NCBI GenBank assembly: GCA_964474905.1
Contig: CAYYUP010000018.1
Span: forward strand, 1-64,000
Origin: JADJRG01 sp964474905
GTDB taxonomy: Bacteria; Myxococcota_A; Polyangia; Nannocystales; Nannocystaceae
Reading direction: 5' to 3'
DNA length: 64,000 nucleotides
The translations under genes were made by a program, and so were the position numbers. Below are positions 23,507 through 33,343 of the stretch, one piece after another (position 1 is the stretch's first letter; each line of letters begins with the position of its first letter). The notes under the pieces were generated by a model. The model searched no databases. It had not been told where the DNA came from and saw only the letters and a program-made list of their open reading frames with translations.

Positions 23507-25650
23507 GACTGTGCCTCGGCGACCGGCTTTGCCGGCTCAGGCAGGGTCGCGGCGATCACTTGGGCGATGTCCAAGACCTCGATCGACTCGTCCTTGCCGA
23601 GCGTCTTGAGGCCGTCGGACATCATCGTATTGCAGAAGGGGCAGGCGACCGCGACCGTGTCGACGCCGCTCTCGGCGATCTCCTTGGCACGGTTGATGTT
23701 GACCCGCTTCTCGGGCTCCTCTTCCATCCACATGCGGCCGCCACCGGCACCGCAGCAAAAGCCGTGTTCGCGGTTGCGATCGAGTTCGCGAAAAGAACCC
23801 TTGCCGGCGACAGCAGCCTTTAGAGCGGTTCGTGGAGCATCGTAAACGTTGTTCCATCGGCCGATGTAGCAGGAGTCGTGGTAGGTGACGGTCTTCTGTA
23901 GGGGGCTGTCGAGCTTGAGCTTGCCGGAGTTTAAGAGGTGGGCGATGAGCTCGCTGTGGTGGAGTACTTCGTAGTTGCCGCCGAAGTGCGGGTACTCGTT
24001 TTTGATCGTGTTGAAGCAGTGCGGGCAGGAGGCGATCACCTTGGTGACTTTGGCCTCGTTGAACATCTCGACGTTCTCTTGGGCCATCATCTGGAAGTCC
24101 ATCTCGGCGCCGACCCGGCGGATCGGATCGCCGGTGCACTTCTCTTGCTTGCCGAGGACGGCAAAGGAGACACCTGCCGCGTTGAGGACCTTGACCAGGG
24201 CGCGGGTGGCCTTTTTGGCGGTGTCATCAAAGGCGCCGGCGCAGCCGACAAAGAGCAGGTATTCGGCGTCGGGGTTGGCCTCGATCGTGGGCACGTCCAG
24301 GCCGTCGGCCCACTTCATTCGGTCGCTGTTCGAGAGGCTCCAGGGGTTGCCCGAACCGGTGACGTTGGAGATCAGGCGGGTGACCTCGCCGGGGGTGCGG
24401 CCGGTCTCGTCGTTGAGCACGATGTGTTGGCGCATCTGCACGATCTTGAGCGGATGATCGATGAACACCGGACAGACCTCTTGGCAGGCGCCACAGGTGG
24501 TGCAGGCCCAGAGAGTCTCGTCCTTGATCCGCTCGCCGACCAGGTCGGGCATCTCGGAGAGCTCGGCGCGAAGTTTCTCGATGAGATCCTTGTTGGCGCC
24601 CTCGGGGATCTCGACCTCTTCGTCGGTGCTGCCGCCGGCCTTTTTTAGCTTGAGCAGGACCTTGCCGCGCGCCTTCATCTCGTCCTTAAGATCGTGGATC
24701 AGGTGCATCGGCGAGAGCGGCTTCTCGGTGGCGAATGCCGGGCAGTAGGTCGTGCAGCGAGCGCACTCGGTGCAGGAGTAGTTGTCGAGCAGGCTCTTCC
24801 AGCTGAAGGCTTCGATCTGACCGACGCCCCAGTTGTCGAAGAGCGGCTCGGCGTCGGGATCGTCGGCATCGCCGTCGAAGAGCTTGGCCTTGGGGATGGC
24901 GCTGCGACGGCCGCGATCACGAATCCGGAAGAAGATGTTGGGGCCCGACCCGAGCACGTGGATGTGCTTTGAGAAGGGCAAGTAGTTGAGGAACGAGAGC
25001 AGGATGCCCATGTGCACCCACCAGAAGATTTCGGCGACCAGGTGACCTGTCTCAGGGGTCACGTTGACGACGAAGGGTTCGCCGCCGGAGTGCAGGCCTA
25101 GGAGTTTGCCGACAAACGCAGAGATCGGGTTGGAGGCCATAAAATGGCCGGTGGCGGCCATCATGCCGGCGTTGTGCCCGAAGTGGCTGATGTCGAGCAG
25201 GAGGATCGCCCCCAGGATCAACATCGCATCGAGGTTGAGGGGCACAAACGCTGGCCGAGTGAAGCGGCGGATGATCGCGTAGATAATCACCACTGCGACG
25301 ACCGCGTTGGCGACGTCGATGAGCAGTCGGAGGTAGTGGTAGATCGAGTCGCCGAGGATGACGCCCAGGTTGAACCACTCGCCGAGCAGGCCGGTGAGGA
25401 TCATGTCGAGGCTGGCGAGCGAGAGCACCAAGAAACCCCAATAGATCAGCAGGTGGTGGTAGCTTCGCTTCTCTTCCATCACCTTGCGCTGGCCAAAAAA
25501 GAACTTGAAGAGCGAGGCTGTGCGTTCGCCCCAGCTCTCCTTCAAATCGGCCGCTTGCCCGAGGAGGGCGATCTTGGCGAAGTGAGTGACGTTGTAGGCG
25601 AAGAGGCCGAAGGCGAAGGCGGCGACGGCGATGAATGCGAGCTGTTTCAT
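23503..25650 (-). CDS. Membrane-bound Fe-S oxidoreductase (EtfD/heterodisulfide reductase-like)
   Basis: 715 aa. The N-terminal part (1-260) has about six membrane helices with NarI-like His residues for haem. A ferredoxin-like domain follows with CTECARCTTYCP (Cys293, 296, 299, 303) and CTTCGACQEVCP, binding two 4Fe-4S clusters. Two CCG cysteine-rich domains complete the protein (CPHCFNTIKNEYPHFGG and HDSCYIGRWNN...FCCGAGGGRM). The arrangement matches EtfD-type proteins that pass electrons from electron-transfer flavoprotein to quinone during fatty acid oxidation. No etf genes are in the window, so the partner is inferred. Overlaps bolA by 4 bp. Confidence 0.88.
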   Translation of the reverse strand: MKQLAFIAVAAFAFGLFAYNVTHFAKIALLGQAADLKESWGERTASLFKFFFGQRKVMEEKRSYHHLLIYWGFLVLSLASLDMILTGLLGEWFNLGVILGDSIYHYLRLLIDVANAVVAVVIIYAIIRRFTRPAFVPLNLDAMLILGAILLLDISHFGHNAGMMAATGHFMASNPISAFVGKLLGLHSGGEPFVVNVTPETGHLVAEIFWWVHMGILLSFLNYLPFSKHIHVLGSGPNIFFRIRDRGRRSAIPKAKLFDGDADDPDAEPLFDNWGVGQIEAFSWKSLLDNYSCTECARCTTYCPAFATEKPLSPMHLIHDLKDEMKARGKVLLKLKKAGGSTDEEVEIPEGANKDLIEKLRAELSEMPDLVGERIKDETLWACTTCGACQEVCPVFIDHPLKIVQMRQHIVLNDETGRTPGEVTRLISNVTGSGNPWSLSNSDRMKWADGLDVPTIEANPDAEYLLFVGCAGAFDDTAKKATRALVKVLNAAGVSFAVLGKQEKCTGDPIRRVGAEMDFQMMAQENVEMFNEAKVTKVIASCPHCFNTIKNEYPHFGGNYEVLHHSELIAHLLNSGKLKLDSPLQKTVTYHDSCYIGRWNNVYDAPRTALKAAVAGKGSFRELDRNREHGFCCGAGGGRMWMEEEPEKRVNINRAKEIAESGVDTVAVACPFCNTMMSDGLKTLGKDESIEVLDIAQVIAATLPEPAKPVAEAQS

Positions 25651-25776
25651 GGTAGTCGTCGGCCCGCGTAAGGGCCCCCTAGGAGGCCGTTCAGGCCGAC
25701 TCCGGCTATACCATAGGCTCGGGTGCGACCGTCCGTCTCAAAGCGCGCGAGCAGTGGAGAAAGCTCCGGTGCAGAG

Positions 25777-27126
25777 ATGATGTCGGTGCCGACAACGGGG
25801 TCGCGCCGCGACATGTTGCTGGTGAGCGACCTGCATCTCGGGTCCCATCTCAAGCCGCGGATGCGGGGCGAGTACGTGCATCTCGCGGCTCGTATCGACG
25901 AGGTCTTCCCACGCTTTCTCGAGCACTACACAAAGCTCGGGGCGGAGTCAGGGCCGTGGCAACTGGTCGTCAACGGCGACTTCATCGACTTCTGGAACAT
26001 CGAGCTTCCGGGCAAAGACGCGCGCGAGGGCGAGGCGTTGGCGATCCACCGGCTGCACGCGGCCTTTGATGCCTATCCGGGGGTCGAAGACGCGCTGATC
26101 CGGTTTCTCGAAGCCGGCAACGACGTCGTCTTTGTCACCGGCAATCACGACGCCGAGCTGCTCTACGAGGGCGTGCGCGCGGCGATCCGTGAGCGTCTTT
26201 GCGGCGGCATGGTAACCGCTCGAGGCACGCCCGGTGGGGTGCATTTTGTCTCGTGGTTTTTGCACGAGGCGGGCGGCGTTTGGATCGAGCACGGACATCT
26301 CTTTGACGCCGCCTGCACCACCACGGATCAGCTCGCACCGATGCGAGGCGGTCGCCTGGTCAAGACCGTCGCCGAAGTTGTCACCCGCTCCTTCGCCAAC
26401 CTGATGCCCGAGATCGACTACGACGCGCCCGACCGCTACACAGCCATGGATTACGTGCGTTGGATGGCCGCTCGCGGGCTGCGTTTTGTGCTCTTGGTGT
26501 TGCTCCTCTATCTGCGTACCGCGGGTGGGATTTTGGGGCTTTGGATCCGCGGCGGTCGGGTTGATCGGCGAGGACGGGCGGAGCACCAGGATCGCCTCGA
26601 GCGGGTGGCCGCCAATGCGGGGTTGCAGATGAGCACCCTGACAGCGCTGCAAGAGATGGCACCGCCGCCGAGTTCGGCGACCGTCGGCGGCGTGCTCTCG
26701 GTGACCGCACTGGACGTGTTGCTCACGCTTTTTACGCTCAGCCTGCTTGGGGTGCTTGCCGGGGCTACGCTGGGGTTTTCGAGGGTACTCGGCGGGGTCG
26801 TGGGACTAGGCCTGGGTGTGCTCGCCGTTCGCGGCATCCTTCGGCGTCGGCGCAAGCGGGCCATTGCCGATGACATGCGCGGTGTGGCGGTCGACGTCGG
26901 CCACCTGACCGAGGTGCCGCTGGTGCTGATGGGACACAGCCATCGCGGTTCGATCGATGTCGCGGACGGGGTGGTGTACGGCAACAGCGGCTGTTGGTTA
27001 GACGGCTCGCATCTGGTTGTCCGCCGCGATCCCGAGAGCCACCGGCCGGCCGAGGTCGAGCTCCGGCGCTGGCGAAATGGCGGCGTCGCGGTGCTGCAGC
27101 GGGAGACCGTTGGCGATCCTCCAAAC
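25777..27126 (+). CDS. Calcineurin-like metallophosphoesterase with membrane segments (3' end in gap)
   Basis: 450 residues are visible. All five metal motifs are present: SDLHLG, NGDFIDFW, GNHD, the His of IEHGHLFD and GHSHRG near the end. The fold resembles LpxH-type UDP-2,3-diacylglucosamine hydrolases, but two hydrophobic segments (about 245-265 and 325-375) are inserted before the last motif, so the protein is probably membrane-attached and its substrate is unsure. ATG at 25777 is chosen. A GTG at 25723 sits 10 nt after a TATACC box and would add 18 residues. The stop lies in or beyond the gap. Confidence 0.85.
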
Positions 27127-27226
27127 NNNNNNNNNNNNNNNNNNNNNNNNNNNNNNNNNNNNNNNNNNNNNNNNNNNNNNNNNNNNNNNNNNNNNNNNNN
27201 NNNNNNNNNNNNNNNNNNNNNNNNNN
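27127..27226. other. Assembly gap (100 N)
   Basis: 100 undetermined bases. The sequence immediately after it (27227-27249) is three copies of GCGATCG, so a simple repeat probably broke the assembly. Confidence 0.99.
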
Positions 27227-27249
27227 GCGATCGGCGATCGGCGATCGGC
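27227..27249. repeat. 7-bp tandem repeat GCGATCG
   Basis: Three complete copies plus GC directly at the gap edge. The true copy number may be larger because the gap hides the left side. Confidence 0.85.
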
Positions 27250-27273
27250 CGGCCGTGACCGAGCTGCAACGGA

Positions 27274-28788
27274 TCAGCGGCCAAAGATCCGAGGTCGGCC
27301 ACGGCCGCGGCTGGGCGCGGCGATCGAAGCGGCAACCGCCAGCGCTGTCGCGAGTTCCCCCTCAAGGCCGAGCCCTGGCAGGGTCAAACGCGAGGCGCAG
27401 TAGAGGTTTCGAAGCTCGGTCGTATGGGGGTAGAGGCCGACGCCGAGCACTGGTTCGCCCTTGGTCCGGCGGACGATCGACTCCATGGGGGTGGGTCGCA
27501 GCTCCGGCGTTCGCTCGCGGAGTTCGCGGCCGTGGCGATCGAGTGCACCGCGACCATCGTGTGGCGAGTAGGTCCACTTTATGTGCGGGCTGACAAAGGG
27601 CAGGATGCCCGCCAGATCGAGTTCGTCGACGATCCGTTCGCGGAGGTCGTGCTTGGCCTCATTGGGGGCGATGATCCGGGTCAGGACCAGACGGCGGGTG
27701 CCGTTGACCACGGTTGGATCGATCCGCAGGTAGTTGGTACCGATGCCATGGCGCGCGGCAAAGTTAGCGGTCTTGGAGAGCTGGACGACGATGCCGTCGA
27801 GCGCTGGCGAGACCCCGGCGGCGTCGATATCGAGGTGGAGAACGTAGCGCTCTGCGACGACCTCGACGTCTGCTGGGGCGAGGCCAAAGATACCGTCTAG
27901 GCCGCTCGTCGGAATGACCTCGCGGAGCAGGTAGGCCGGGTCGTCGGCGAGGATCAGATGCTCACAGCCGTAGGCCCCGCGCTTGCCAAAGAAGGCGACA
28001 CCGCTGACCCGGCCGCGGTGCACCATCAGCTCGGCGATCCGGAGCGATGGTTTGACCTCGCCGGCGTGGGTCGTGATGCGATCGAGCAGGAAACCGCGGA
28101 GGCGCGACATGCCGCCGCTAAAGTCATCGGGCCCGGAGTTCCAGAGGGCGGCGATCCGCAGGGCCGCGGCAGCTCCGAGTTGTTCGGGTGCGAGGTTGGC
28201 GAGCCAGGGCACCATCATGTGGCCGAGTACCCGCAGCGGGTGATCGGCGCCGAGTGGCGCCATGTCGTCGAGGTCGTAGCCCGGGAGTTGTCCGGCGATT
28301 TTGGAGAGCGCTCGTCGGTCGAAAAAGCCGTCGCTGGAGACCGCGAGATCACTGGCGAGGATCTCCTCCCAGAGTCCGTGACAGCTCTCGCTGAGCCGTT
28401 GATGTTCGGCCCACGCCTGCAGGCCGCGGGAATTTGGCCACTCGCGTTCGATCTCGGAGCGGAGGTTGTGGAGGCCCGCCGAGAGGTCCAAATGGTGGTT
28501 GGGCAGGGCGAGGTGGAGGCGTCCGCGGATCGGCGCGCGTTCGCGTCGCACCTGTTGCCAGACGCCGAGTTCGTCGAAGACCCGTTGGACCGGGGGCGAC
28601 TCCGCGAAGACGATCGGCGCCGGCTCTGCGATCACGGGCTCCGGAGCGCCGGTGTCGATGCCATCGATCGGCGCCAGCGGGATCACCAGCACTCGCTTGC
28701 CGCGACGGGCGACCAGAGCCGCTGCCGAGAGACCAGCGAGGTCCGATCCGAGCACAATTAGATCGTAAAAATTCGAGGTCGAGACCAC
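27274..28788 (-). CDS. NAD(P)/FAD-dependent oxidoreductase, phytoene desaturase-like
   Basis: 504 aa. The N-terminal dinucleotide-binding fold reads DLIVLGSDLAGLSAAALVARRGKRV (GxDxAG instead of the classic GxGxxG) and the C-terminus has LYCASRLTLPGLGLEGELATALAVA, typical of the CrtI/HpnE flavin family. Amine-oxidase-like central domains are poorly conserved. The substrate is unknown, and it is far from the hpn genes. The GTG at 28788 was chosen because it follows the purM stop by 13 bp and has GGAG 7 nt upstream; the longer frame only overlaps purM. Confidence 0.75.
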   Translation of the reverse strand: MVSTSNFYDLIVLGSDLAGLSAAALVARRGKRVLVIPLAPIDGIDTGAPEPVIAEPAPIVFAESPPVQRVFDELGVWQQVRRERAPIRGRLHLALPNHHLDLSAGLHNLRSEIEREWPNSRGLQAWAEHQRLSESCHGLWEEILASDLAVSSDGFFDRRALSKIAGQLPGYDLDDMAPLGADHPLRVLGHMMVPWLANLAPEQLGAAAALRIAALWNSGPDDFSGGMSRLRGFLLDRITTHAGEVKPSLRIAELMVHRGRVSGVAFFGKRGAYGCEHLILADDPAYLLREVIPTSGLDGIFGLAPADVEVVAERYVLHLDIDAAGVSPALDGIVVQLSKTANFAARHGIGTNYLRIDPTVVNGTRRLVLTRIIAPNEAKHDLRERIVDELDLAGILPFVSPHIKWTYSPHDGRGALDRHGRELRERTPELRPTPMESIVRRTKGEPVLGVGLYPHTTELRNLYCASRLTLPGLGLEGELATALAVAASIAAPSRGRGRPRIFGR

Positions 28789-28801
28789 TGCTGGGCTCCG
28801 C

Positions 28802-29893
28802 TCAGCTGGGGGCGGTGAAGAGGTCGCTGCCGCGGATAACGACCTGCTCATCGGTATGGGTGCGGGGCACGACCTCGCCCAGGGTCATCACTTCTTCGCC
28901 GCGATCACGTAGCGCGGATCGCAGATCTTTGGCGCGTGAGGGATCGACGTAAAGAAGCATTCCGACTCCGCAGTTGAAGGTGCGCAACATCTCGTCGTTG
29001 CTCACGCCCTGGGCCGCGATCGCAGCGAAGACCGGTGGCGGGTGGAGCTCTGCGAGGTCGAGGTGAACCGCGAGATCGTCGGCGAGGGCCCGCTGCGGGT
29101 TCTCCCAGAGGCCGCCTCCGGTGATGTGTGCAGCCCCGTGCAGGACATTTTTGGGGAAATCACGGGCGAAGGCGAGGGCGTCGACGTAGATCCGCGTGGG
29201 TGTCAAAAGCACGTCCGCGACGCTCTGCCCGGCCCCGCCAGGCAGCGGATCGTCGAAGCCGAGTCCGGCGTAATCAGGGTCTAAAAGTGCCTTGCGGGCC
29301 AAGCTGTAGCCATTTGAGTGGATCCCGGAGGAGGGCAGGCCGAGCACGATGTCGCCGGCACGCACTCGCGTTGGACCGAGCAAGGCTGCCCGATCGACGA
29401 CCCCGAGGGCGAAGGCCGCGAGGTCGTAATGGCCATCGGCGTACATGCCGGGCAGCTCTGCAGTCTCGCCTCCGAGGAGCGCGCAGTGTGACTGGTTGCA
29501 GCCTTTGACGATGCCCGCGACCAGCAGTTCGACCTGCCCTGGATCGAGGCGACCGCAGGCGATGTAGTCGAGCACAAAGAGCGGCCGCGCACCGCTGACG
29601 ATAAGATCGTTGACGTTCATCGCCACCAGATCGATGCCGACGGTGTCGTGGCGACCACAGGCGATCGCAACCAAGAGCTTGGTGCCAACGCCGTCTGTGC
29701 AGGCGACCATCACCGGATCGGCGAGTCCGGCGGGCAGGCCGAAGAGGCCCGCAAAACCGCCGAGATCGCCGATTTGCTCAGGTTGGCGGGTGCTGGCAAC
29801 AAGCGATCGGATCCGTTGGACCGCTTGGTTGCCGGCTGCGATGTCGACGCCCGCATCTCGATACGAGAGCTTGGCGCGTTGGAGCTTGCTCAC
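28802..29893 (-). CDS. purM: Phosphoribosylformylglycinamidine cyclo-ligase
   Basis: 363 aa. It makes aminoimidazole ribotide in step 5 of purine synthesis, using ATP. Motifs are YRDAGVDIAAGNQAV, ACTDGVGTKL, GIDLVAMNVNDLIVSGARPLFVLDY, LLGGETAELPGMY, GLPSSGIHSNGYSL and HITGGGLWENPQRAL. The GTG at 29893 gives the usual N-terminus (SKLSYRDAGVD type). The frame upstream to 29995 overlaps the accD region and lacks support. Followed at once by the FAD protein gene. Confidence 0.95.
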   Translation of the reverse strand: MSKLQRAKLSYRDAGVDIAAGNQAVQRIRSLVASTRQPEQIGDLGGFAGLFGLPAGLADPVMVACTDGVGTKLLVAIACGRHDTVGIDLVAMNVNDLIVSGARPLFVLDYIACGRLDPGQVELLVAGIVKGCNQSHCALLGGETAELPGMYADGHYDLAAFALGVVDRAALLGPTRVRAGDIVLGLPSSGIHSNGYSLARKALLDPDYAGLGFDDPLPGGAGQSVADVLLTPTRIYVDALAFARDFPKNVLHGAAHITGGGLWENPQRALADDLAVHLDLAELHPPPVFAAIAAQGVSNDEMLRTFNCGVGMLLYVDPSRAKDLRSALRDRGEEVMTLGEVVPRTHTDEQVVIRGSDLFTAPS

Positions 29894-29988
29894 GGCTCGG
29901 CGATAGCAGGGCCGCGCGCCGGGGGCAACGACCTTGCCTAAGCGAGATCGGCGGGCGATGATTCGCCGCCCGGGAAGACGGACTTCAC

Positions 29989-30942
29989 ATGTCATGGTGG
30001 CGACGCAAGAAAGAACCCCTCGAGCGCACGACGGCTGATCAAAAGGTCTCGTTGCCGAAGGGGCTGTGGAGCAAGTGCGAGGCTTGCGGTGAGATTACCT
30101 ACACCGATGAGTTGGTCGCGAATCTCCGGGTCTGTCCGGTGTGCAGCCACCACCATCCGATGCCGACGCGCGAGCGCATCGCCGCGATGATCGACGGCGA
30201 TACCTGGGAGGAGCTCGACCTGGAGCTTCGCTCGGGTGATCCGCTGGGGTTTCGTGACCGCGCGGCCTACCGCGATCGTGTCGTCAAGGCGATCAAGAAC
30301 GCTGGGCCTGGCGATGCCTTTGCCTCGGGTCTTGGCGAGATCGACGGAGTGTCGGTGAGCGCCGGTTTCTTCGTTTTTGAGTTCATGGGCGGCTCGATGG
30401 GATCGGTCGTCGGCGAGAAAATTACCCGCGTCTTTGAGCGTGCCCACGAACTCAAGCGACCCGCGGTGGTGTTCTCTGCCTCCGGTGGCGCCCGCATGCA
30501 GGAGGGCATTCTCTCGCTGATGCAGATGGCGAAGACCGTCGCCGCTCGCAACCGCCTTCGCGATGTGGGTTTGCCCTTCATCTCGATCTGTCTCCACCCG
30601 ACCACGGGCGGCGTTGCGGCCTCGTTCGCGATGCTCGGCGACGTCATCCTCACCGAGCCGGGAGCGCTTGTCGGCTTCGCTGGACCTCGAGTGATCCAGC
30701 AGACGATCGGCCAAGAACTGCCCGAGGGTTTTCAGCGCGCAGAGTTCCTCTTGGAGCACGGCATGATCGATCACATCATCGACAGGCTGGTGCTGCGGGA
30801 GCATCTGGGCAGCTTGATGCGCATGCTCCTAAACCTGCCGGCGAAGGTCCGCGCGTCGGATTCGGTCAGGGCTTCGATCGAGGCGACGACCGGCAAGCCC
30901 GCGGGCGATGGCGAGAACACGAGCCCCTCGCCGGAGCGCTGA
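29989..30942 (+). CDS. accD: Acetyl-CoA carboxylase carboxyltransferase subunit beta
   Basis: 317 aa. Together with AccA it transfers the carboxyl group from biotin to acetyl-CoA, the first step of fatty acid synthesis. The N-terminal zinc ribbon has CEACGEITY and CPVCSHH. The crotonase-fold core contains GSMGSVVGEKI, FSASGGARMQEG and the oxyanion-hole segment PTTGGVAASFAMLGDV. Starts at ATG 29989 (MSWWRRKK). It is followed by folC with a 3-bp gap, a common pairing. Confidence 0.96.
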   Translation: MSWWRRKKEPLERTTADQKVSLPKGLWSKCEACGEITYTDELVANLRVCPVCSHHHPMPTRERIAAMIDGDTWEELDLELRSGDPLGFRDRAAYRDRVVKAIKNAGPGDAFASGLGEIDGVSVSAGFFVFEFMGGSMGSVVGEKITRVFERAHELKRPAVVFSASGGARMQEGILSLMQMAKTVAARNRLRDVGLPFISICLHPTTGGVAASFAMLGDVILTEPGALVGFAGPRVIQQTIGQELPEGFQRAEFLLEHGMIDHIIDRLVLREHLGSLMRMLLNLPAKVRASDSVRASIEATTGKPAGDGENTSPSPER

Positions 30943-30945
30943 GGG

Positions 30946-32211
30946 GTGCTGACCGCGTCGGCTCCGGCCTGGCAGCGCGAACTGTTTGAGCGTCGCACCC
31001 TAGGCGTGCACCTCGGCCTCGATGTGATCCGGGCGGCCTACGAGCGGCTCGATGGGCCGGCGCGACGGATCCCCGCGGTGCACATCGTCGGTACCAACGG
31101 CAAGGGCTCGACCGCAGCGATGGTCGCCCACGGCCTTCAGGGGGCGGGACGGCGGGTCGGGCTCTTCACCAGCCCGCACCTGCACCGTCTTGGCGAGCGC
31201 ATTCGGATCGCCGGTGAGCCCCTCGACGATCCGACCGTCGGCCGTTGGATCGATCGGGTGATCGAGGTCGAACGCCGCAACGATCTCGGGGGCACGCTCA
31301 CCTTCTTCGAGCTCCTGACGCTGGCGGCCTTGCTCGCCTTTGCCGACGCCAAGGTCGACATCGCCGTCGTCGAGTGCGGCCTTGGTGGGCGCCTCGATGC
31401 CACCCGTGTGGCGAACTCAAAGCTCACGCTGGTCACCCCGATCGCGCTCGATCATCAGCGCTTTTTGGGGCCTGACCTCGAGTCCATCGCCGCCGAGAAA
31501 GCCGCGGTTCTCGAGAACCGTGCGCCGGCCCTCTCAGTGTCGCAGGAGGTCGGTGCTGTGGCCGTTCTGCGGGCGGCGGCGGAGCGTTGGCAGACCTCGC
31601 TTCGCTTTGTCGGGCCTGCCCTTCGCGCGCCCTTGGGGCTCCCAGGTGAGCATCAGCGGCAAAATGCGGGGCTCGCTCAGGCGGCTCTCGAGCACCTTCT
31701 TGGGCAGGCGTCGATGGAGCAGATCGACGGGGTGTGCTGGCCGGGTCGTCTCGAGCGGATCGAGCACGACGGCGGCTACATGCTCTTCGACGTCGCCCAT
31801 AATCCGCACGGCATCGCGGCTCTCTGCCGTTATCTGGCGGCGACGCCGGGGCCTGCGGGTGGTCGTTTGATCGTCTTTGGATCGATGCTCGGGAAAGAGG
31901 CGCCGGTGATGGTCCGTGAACTCGCGACTCTCGGAGATCCGTTGCTCTTGGTCCCGCCTGCGGATCGCCAGGGCTGGGCGCCTGCACGGCTACAAACAGA
32001 GGTTGGCGCGAGCGTCTCGGTGAGCACTGCAGTGGCCTTCGACGCGCCGCAGGCGACGGTGCTCATGCGTGATCGACTGGCCGCAGGCGGCGAGGTTGTT
32101 ATTTGCGGCTCGTGTTACCTCGTCGGCGCGATCCGGGGGCAGGTATTGGGGGAGAACGCCGACCTCGTGCGGCTCTCCGATCCGCTGCCTCGGGTCAGCT
32201 CTCCCGGCTAG
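30946..32211 (+). CDS. folC: Folylpolyglutamate synthase / dihydrofolate synthase
   Basis: 421 aa Mur-ligase-family enzyme that adds glutamate to folates (and often to dihydropteroate). The ATP loop is HIVGTNGKGSTAAM, followed by FTSPHLHRLGERIRI, VVECGLGGRLDATRV, the metal and carbamate region ITPIALDHQRFLG, and FDVAHNPHG in the C-terminal domain. The GTG at 30946 lies 3 bp after the accD stop, so expression is coupled. Confidence 0.95.
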   Translation: MLTASAPAWQRELFERRTLGVHLGLDVIRAAYERLDGPARRIPAVHIVGTNGKGSTAAMVAHGLQGAGRRVGLFTSPHLHRLGERIRIAGEPLDDPTVGRWIDRVIEVERRNDLGGTLTFFELLTLAALLAFADAKVDIAVVECGLGGRLDATRVANSKLTLVTPIALDHQRFLGPDLESIAAEKAAVLENRAPALSVSQEVGAVAVLRAAAERWQTSLRFVGPALRAPLGLPGEHQRQNAGLAQAALEHLLGQASMEQIDGVCWPGRLERIEHDGGYMLFDVAHNPHGIAALCRYLAATPGPAGGRLIVFGSMLGKEAPVMVRELATLGDPLLLVPPADRQGWAPARLQTEVGASVSVSTAVAFDAPQATVLMRDRLAAGGEVVICGSCYLVGAIRGQVLGENADLVRLSDPLPRVSSPG

Positions 32212-32234
32212 TGATCTTCGCCGCCGTGGCGTCG

Positions 32235-33212
32235 TCATGTGCCCGATTTGCCCGGTGTGCCCGGTGTGCCCGGTGTGCCGGTCTCCGACGTCATTTCGGC
32301 GCCGCCCGTTGGATCGTTTGCACCGCCCACTCCCCGTGCTCGAGCTTCGTTCCACCAGCCGTCGAGTCGCTCGAGGCCAGCGGTCGCGGGGTCGATTCCC
32401 TGCTCGTGAGCGCGTCGCATCATGTGCGTGAAGCGAGCCTCGAACTTGGCATTGGCGGCGCGCAGGGCATCCTCTGCCGAAAGGCCGAGTTTGCTGCCGT
32501 AGCGGACCAAGACAAAAAGCAGATCGCCGTACTCCTCGAGCATGCGACGGCGGTCGCCCTGGGCGATGGTCTCTTCGAGTTCGGCCCACTCCTCTAGGGC
32601 CTTGGCTCGCGGACCCGACGCATCGGGCCAGTCAAAGCCGATGGCGGCCGCCTTGTTCTGCAAACGCCAGGACCGTTGGAGCGCAGGCAAGGCTCTGGGC
32701 ACGCCGGCGAGCGGCTCGGCTGGACCTTGGCCGCGACGTTTGGCGGCGCGCTCGGCCTCTTTGATCTGGGCCCACTGGCGTTCGACCTCTGCCGGTGAGG
32801 TGGCCCCTTTGGCGTCACCGAAAACATGGGGGTGACGACGGATCATCTTTGAGCGAATAGCTTCGATCACAGCGTCGAGATCGAAGGTGTGTTCGCGCTC
32901 GCGCAGCGCGGCTTGGAAGACAATTTGAAAAAGGAGATCGCCGAGCTCGCGGCGATGCTCCTCGGGGTCGGCTAGCGACTCTGCAACCTCGTAGGCCTCT
33001 TCGATGACGTAGGGGCGGAGGCTCTCGAGCGTCTGTGCGCGATCCCAGGGGCAGCCATCATCGCTCAGCAGGCGTTCGACGAGGTCGCGCAGGCCGTCGA
33101 GACCGTCGCGCAGACCGTGCTGACGGTGAGCCTCTGGGGACGTGCGGTCCGACGCATCGGAGATTTGGGCAGCAGAAGAGGCGCGTTTTACGGGGGGAGA
33201 AGGCTCGCTCAC
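32235..33212 (-). CDS. mazG: Nucleoside triphosphate pyrophosphohydrolase MazG
   Basis: 325 aa with two MazG domains, as in the full-length family. The first contains LRPYVIEEAYEVAES and RRELGDLLFQIVF (EExxE...ExxD metal site). The second is weaker, with ALEEWAELEETI and MLEEYGDLLFVLVR. It hydrolyses NTPs to NMP and PPi and helps clear damaged nucleotides. The C-terminus ends in GTP/GTPG repeats encoded by a 9-bp tandem repeat (about 32245-32281). Start uncertain: GTG 33212 preferred, GTG 33245 possible. Divergent from phoH. Confidence 0.92.
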   Translation of the reverse strand: MSEPSPPVKRASSAAQISDASDRTSPEAHRQHGLRDGLDGLRDLVERLLSDDGCPWDRAQTLESLRPYVIEEAYEVAESLADPEEHRRELGDLLFQIVFQAALREREHTFDLDAVIEAIRSKMIRRHPHVFGDAKGATSPAEVERQWAQIKEAERAAKRRGQGPAEPLAGVPRALPALQRSWRLQNKAAAIGFDWPDASGPRAKALEEWAELEETIAQGDRRRMLEEYGDLLFVLVRYGSKLGLSAEDALRAANAKFEARFTHMMRRAHEQGIDPATAGLERLDGWWNEARARGVGGANDPTGGAEMTSETGTPGTPGTPGKSGT

Positions 33213-33343
33213 AGCGTCCGCCGTCGTACCACAGGGCGCACCCACGCGCCTGCGCGGACGTCGTGCTTGCCTTGGGCTCGCAACGCCCTACGATCGAGTG
33301 ACCGAGAGAGAAACCTTTTGCCCCCCCGAACAGACGGAGAACT

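Noticed and set aside
27227..27249. GCGATCG repeats as a CRISPR array
   Set aside because: The unit is 7 bp without spacers, a simple tandem repeat at an assembly gap.
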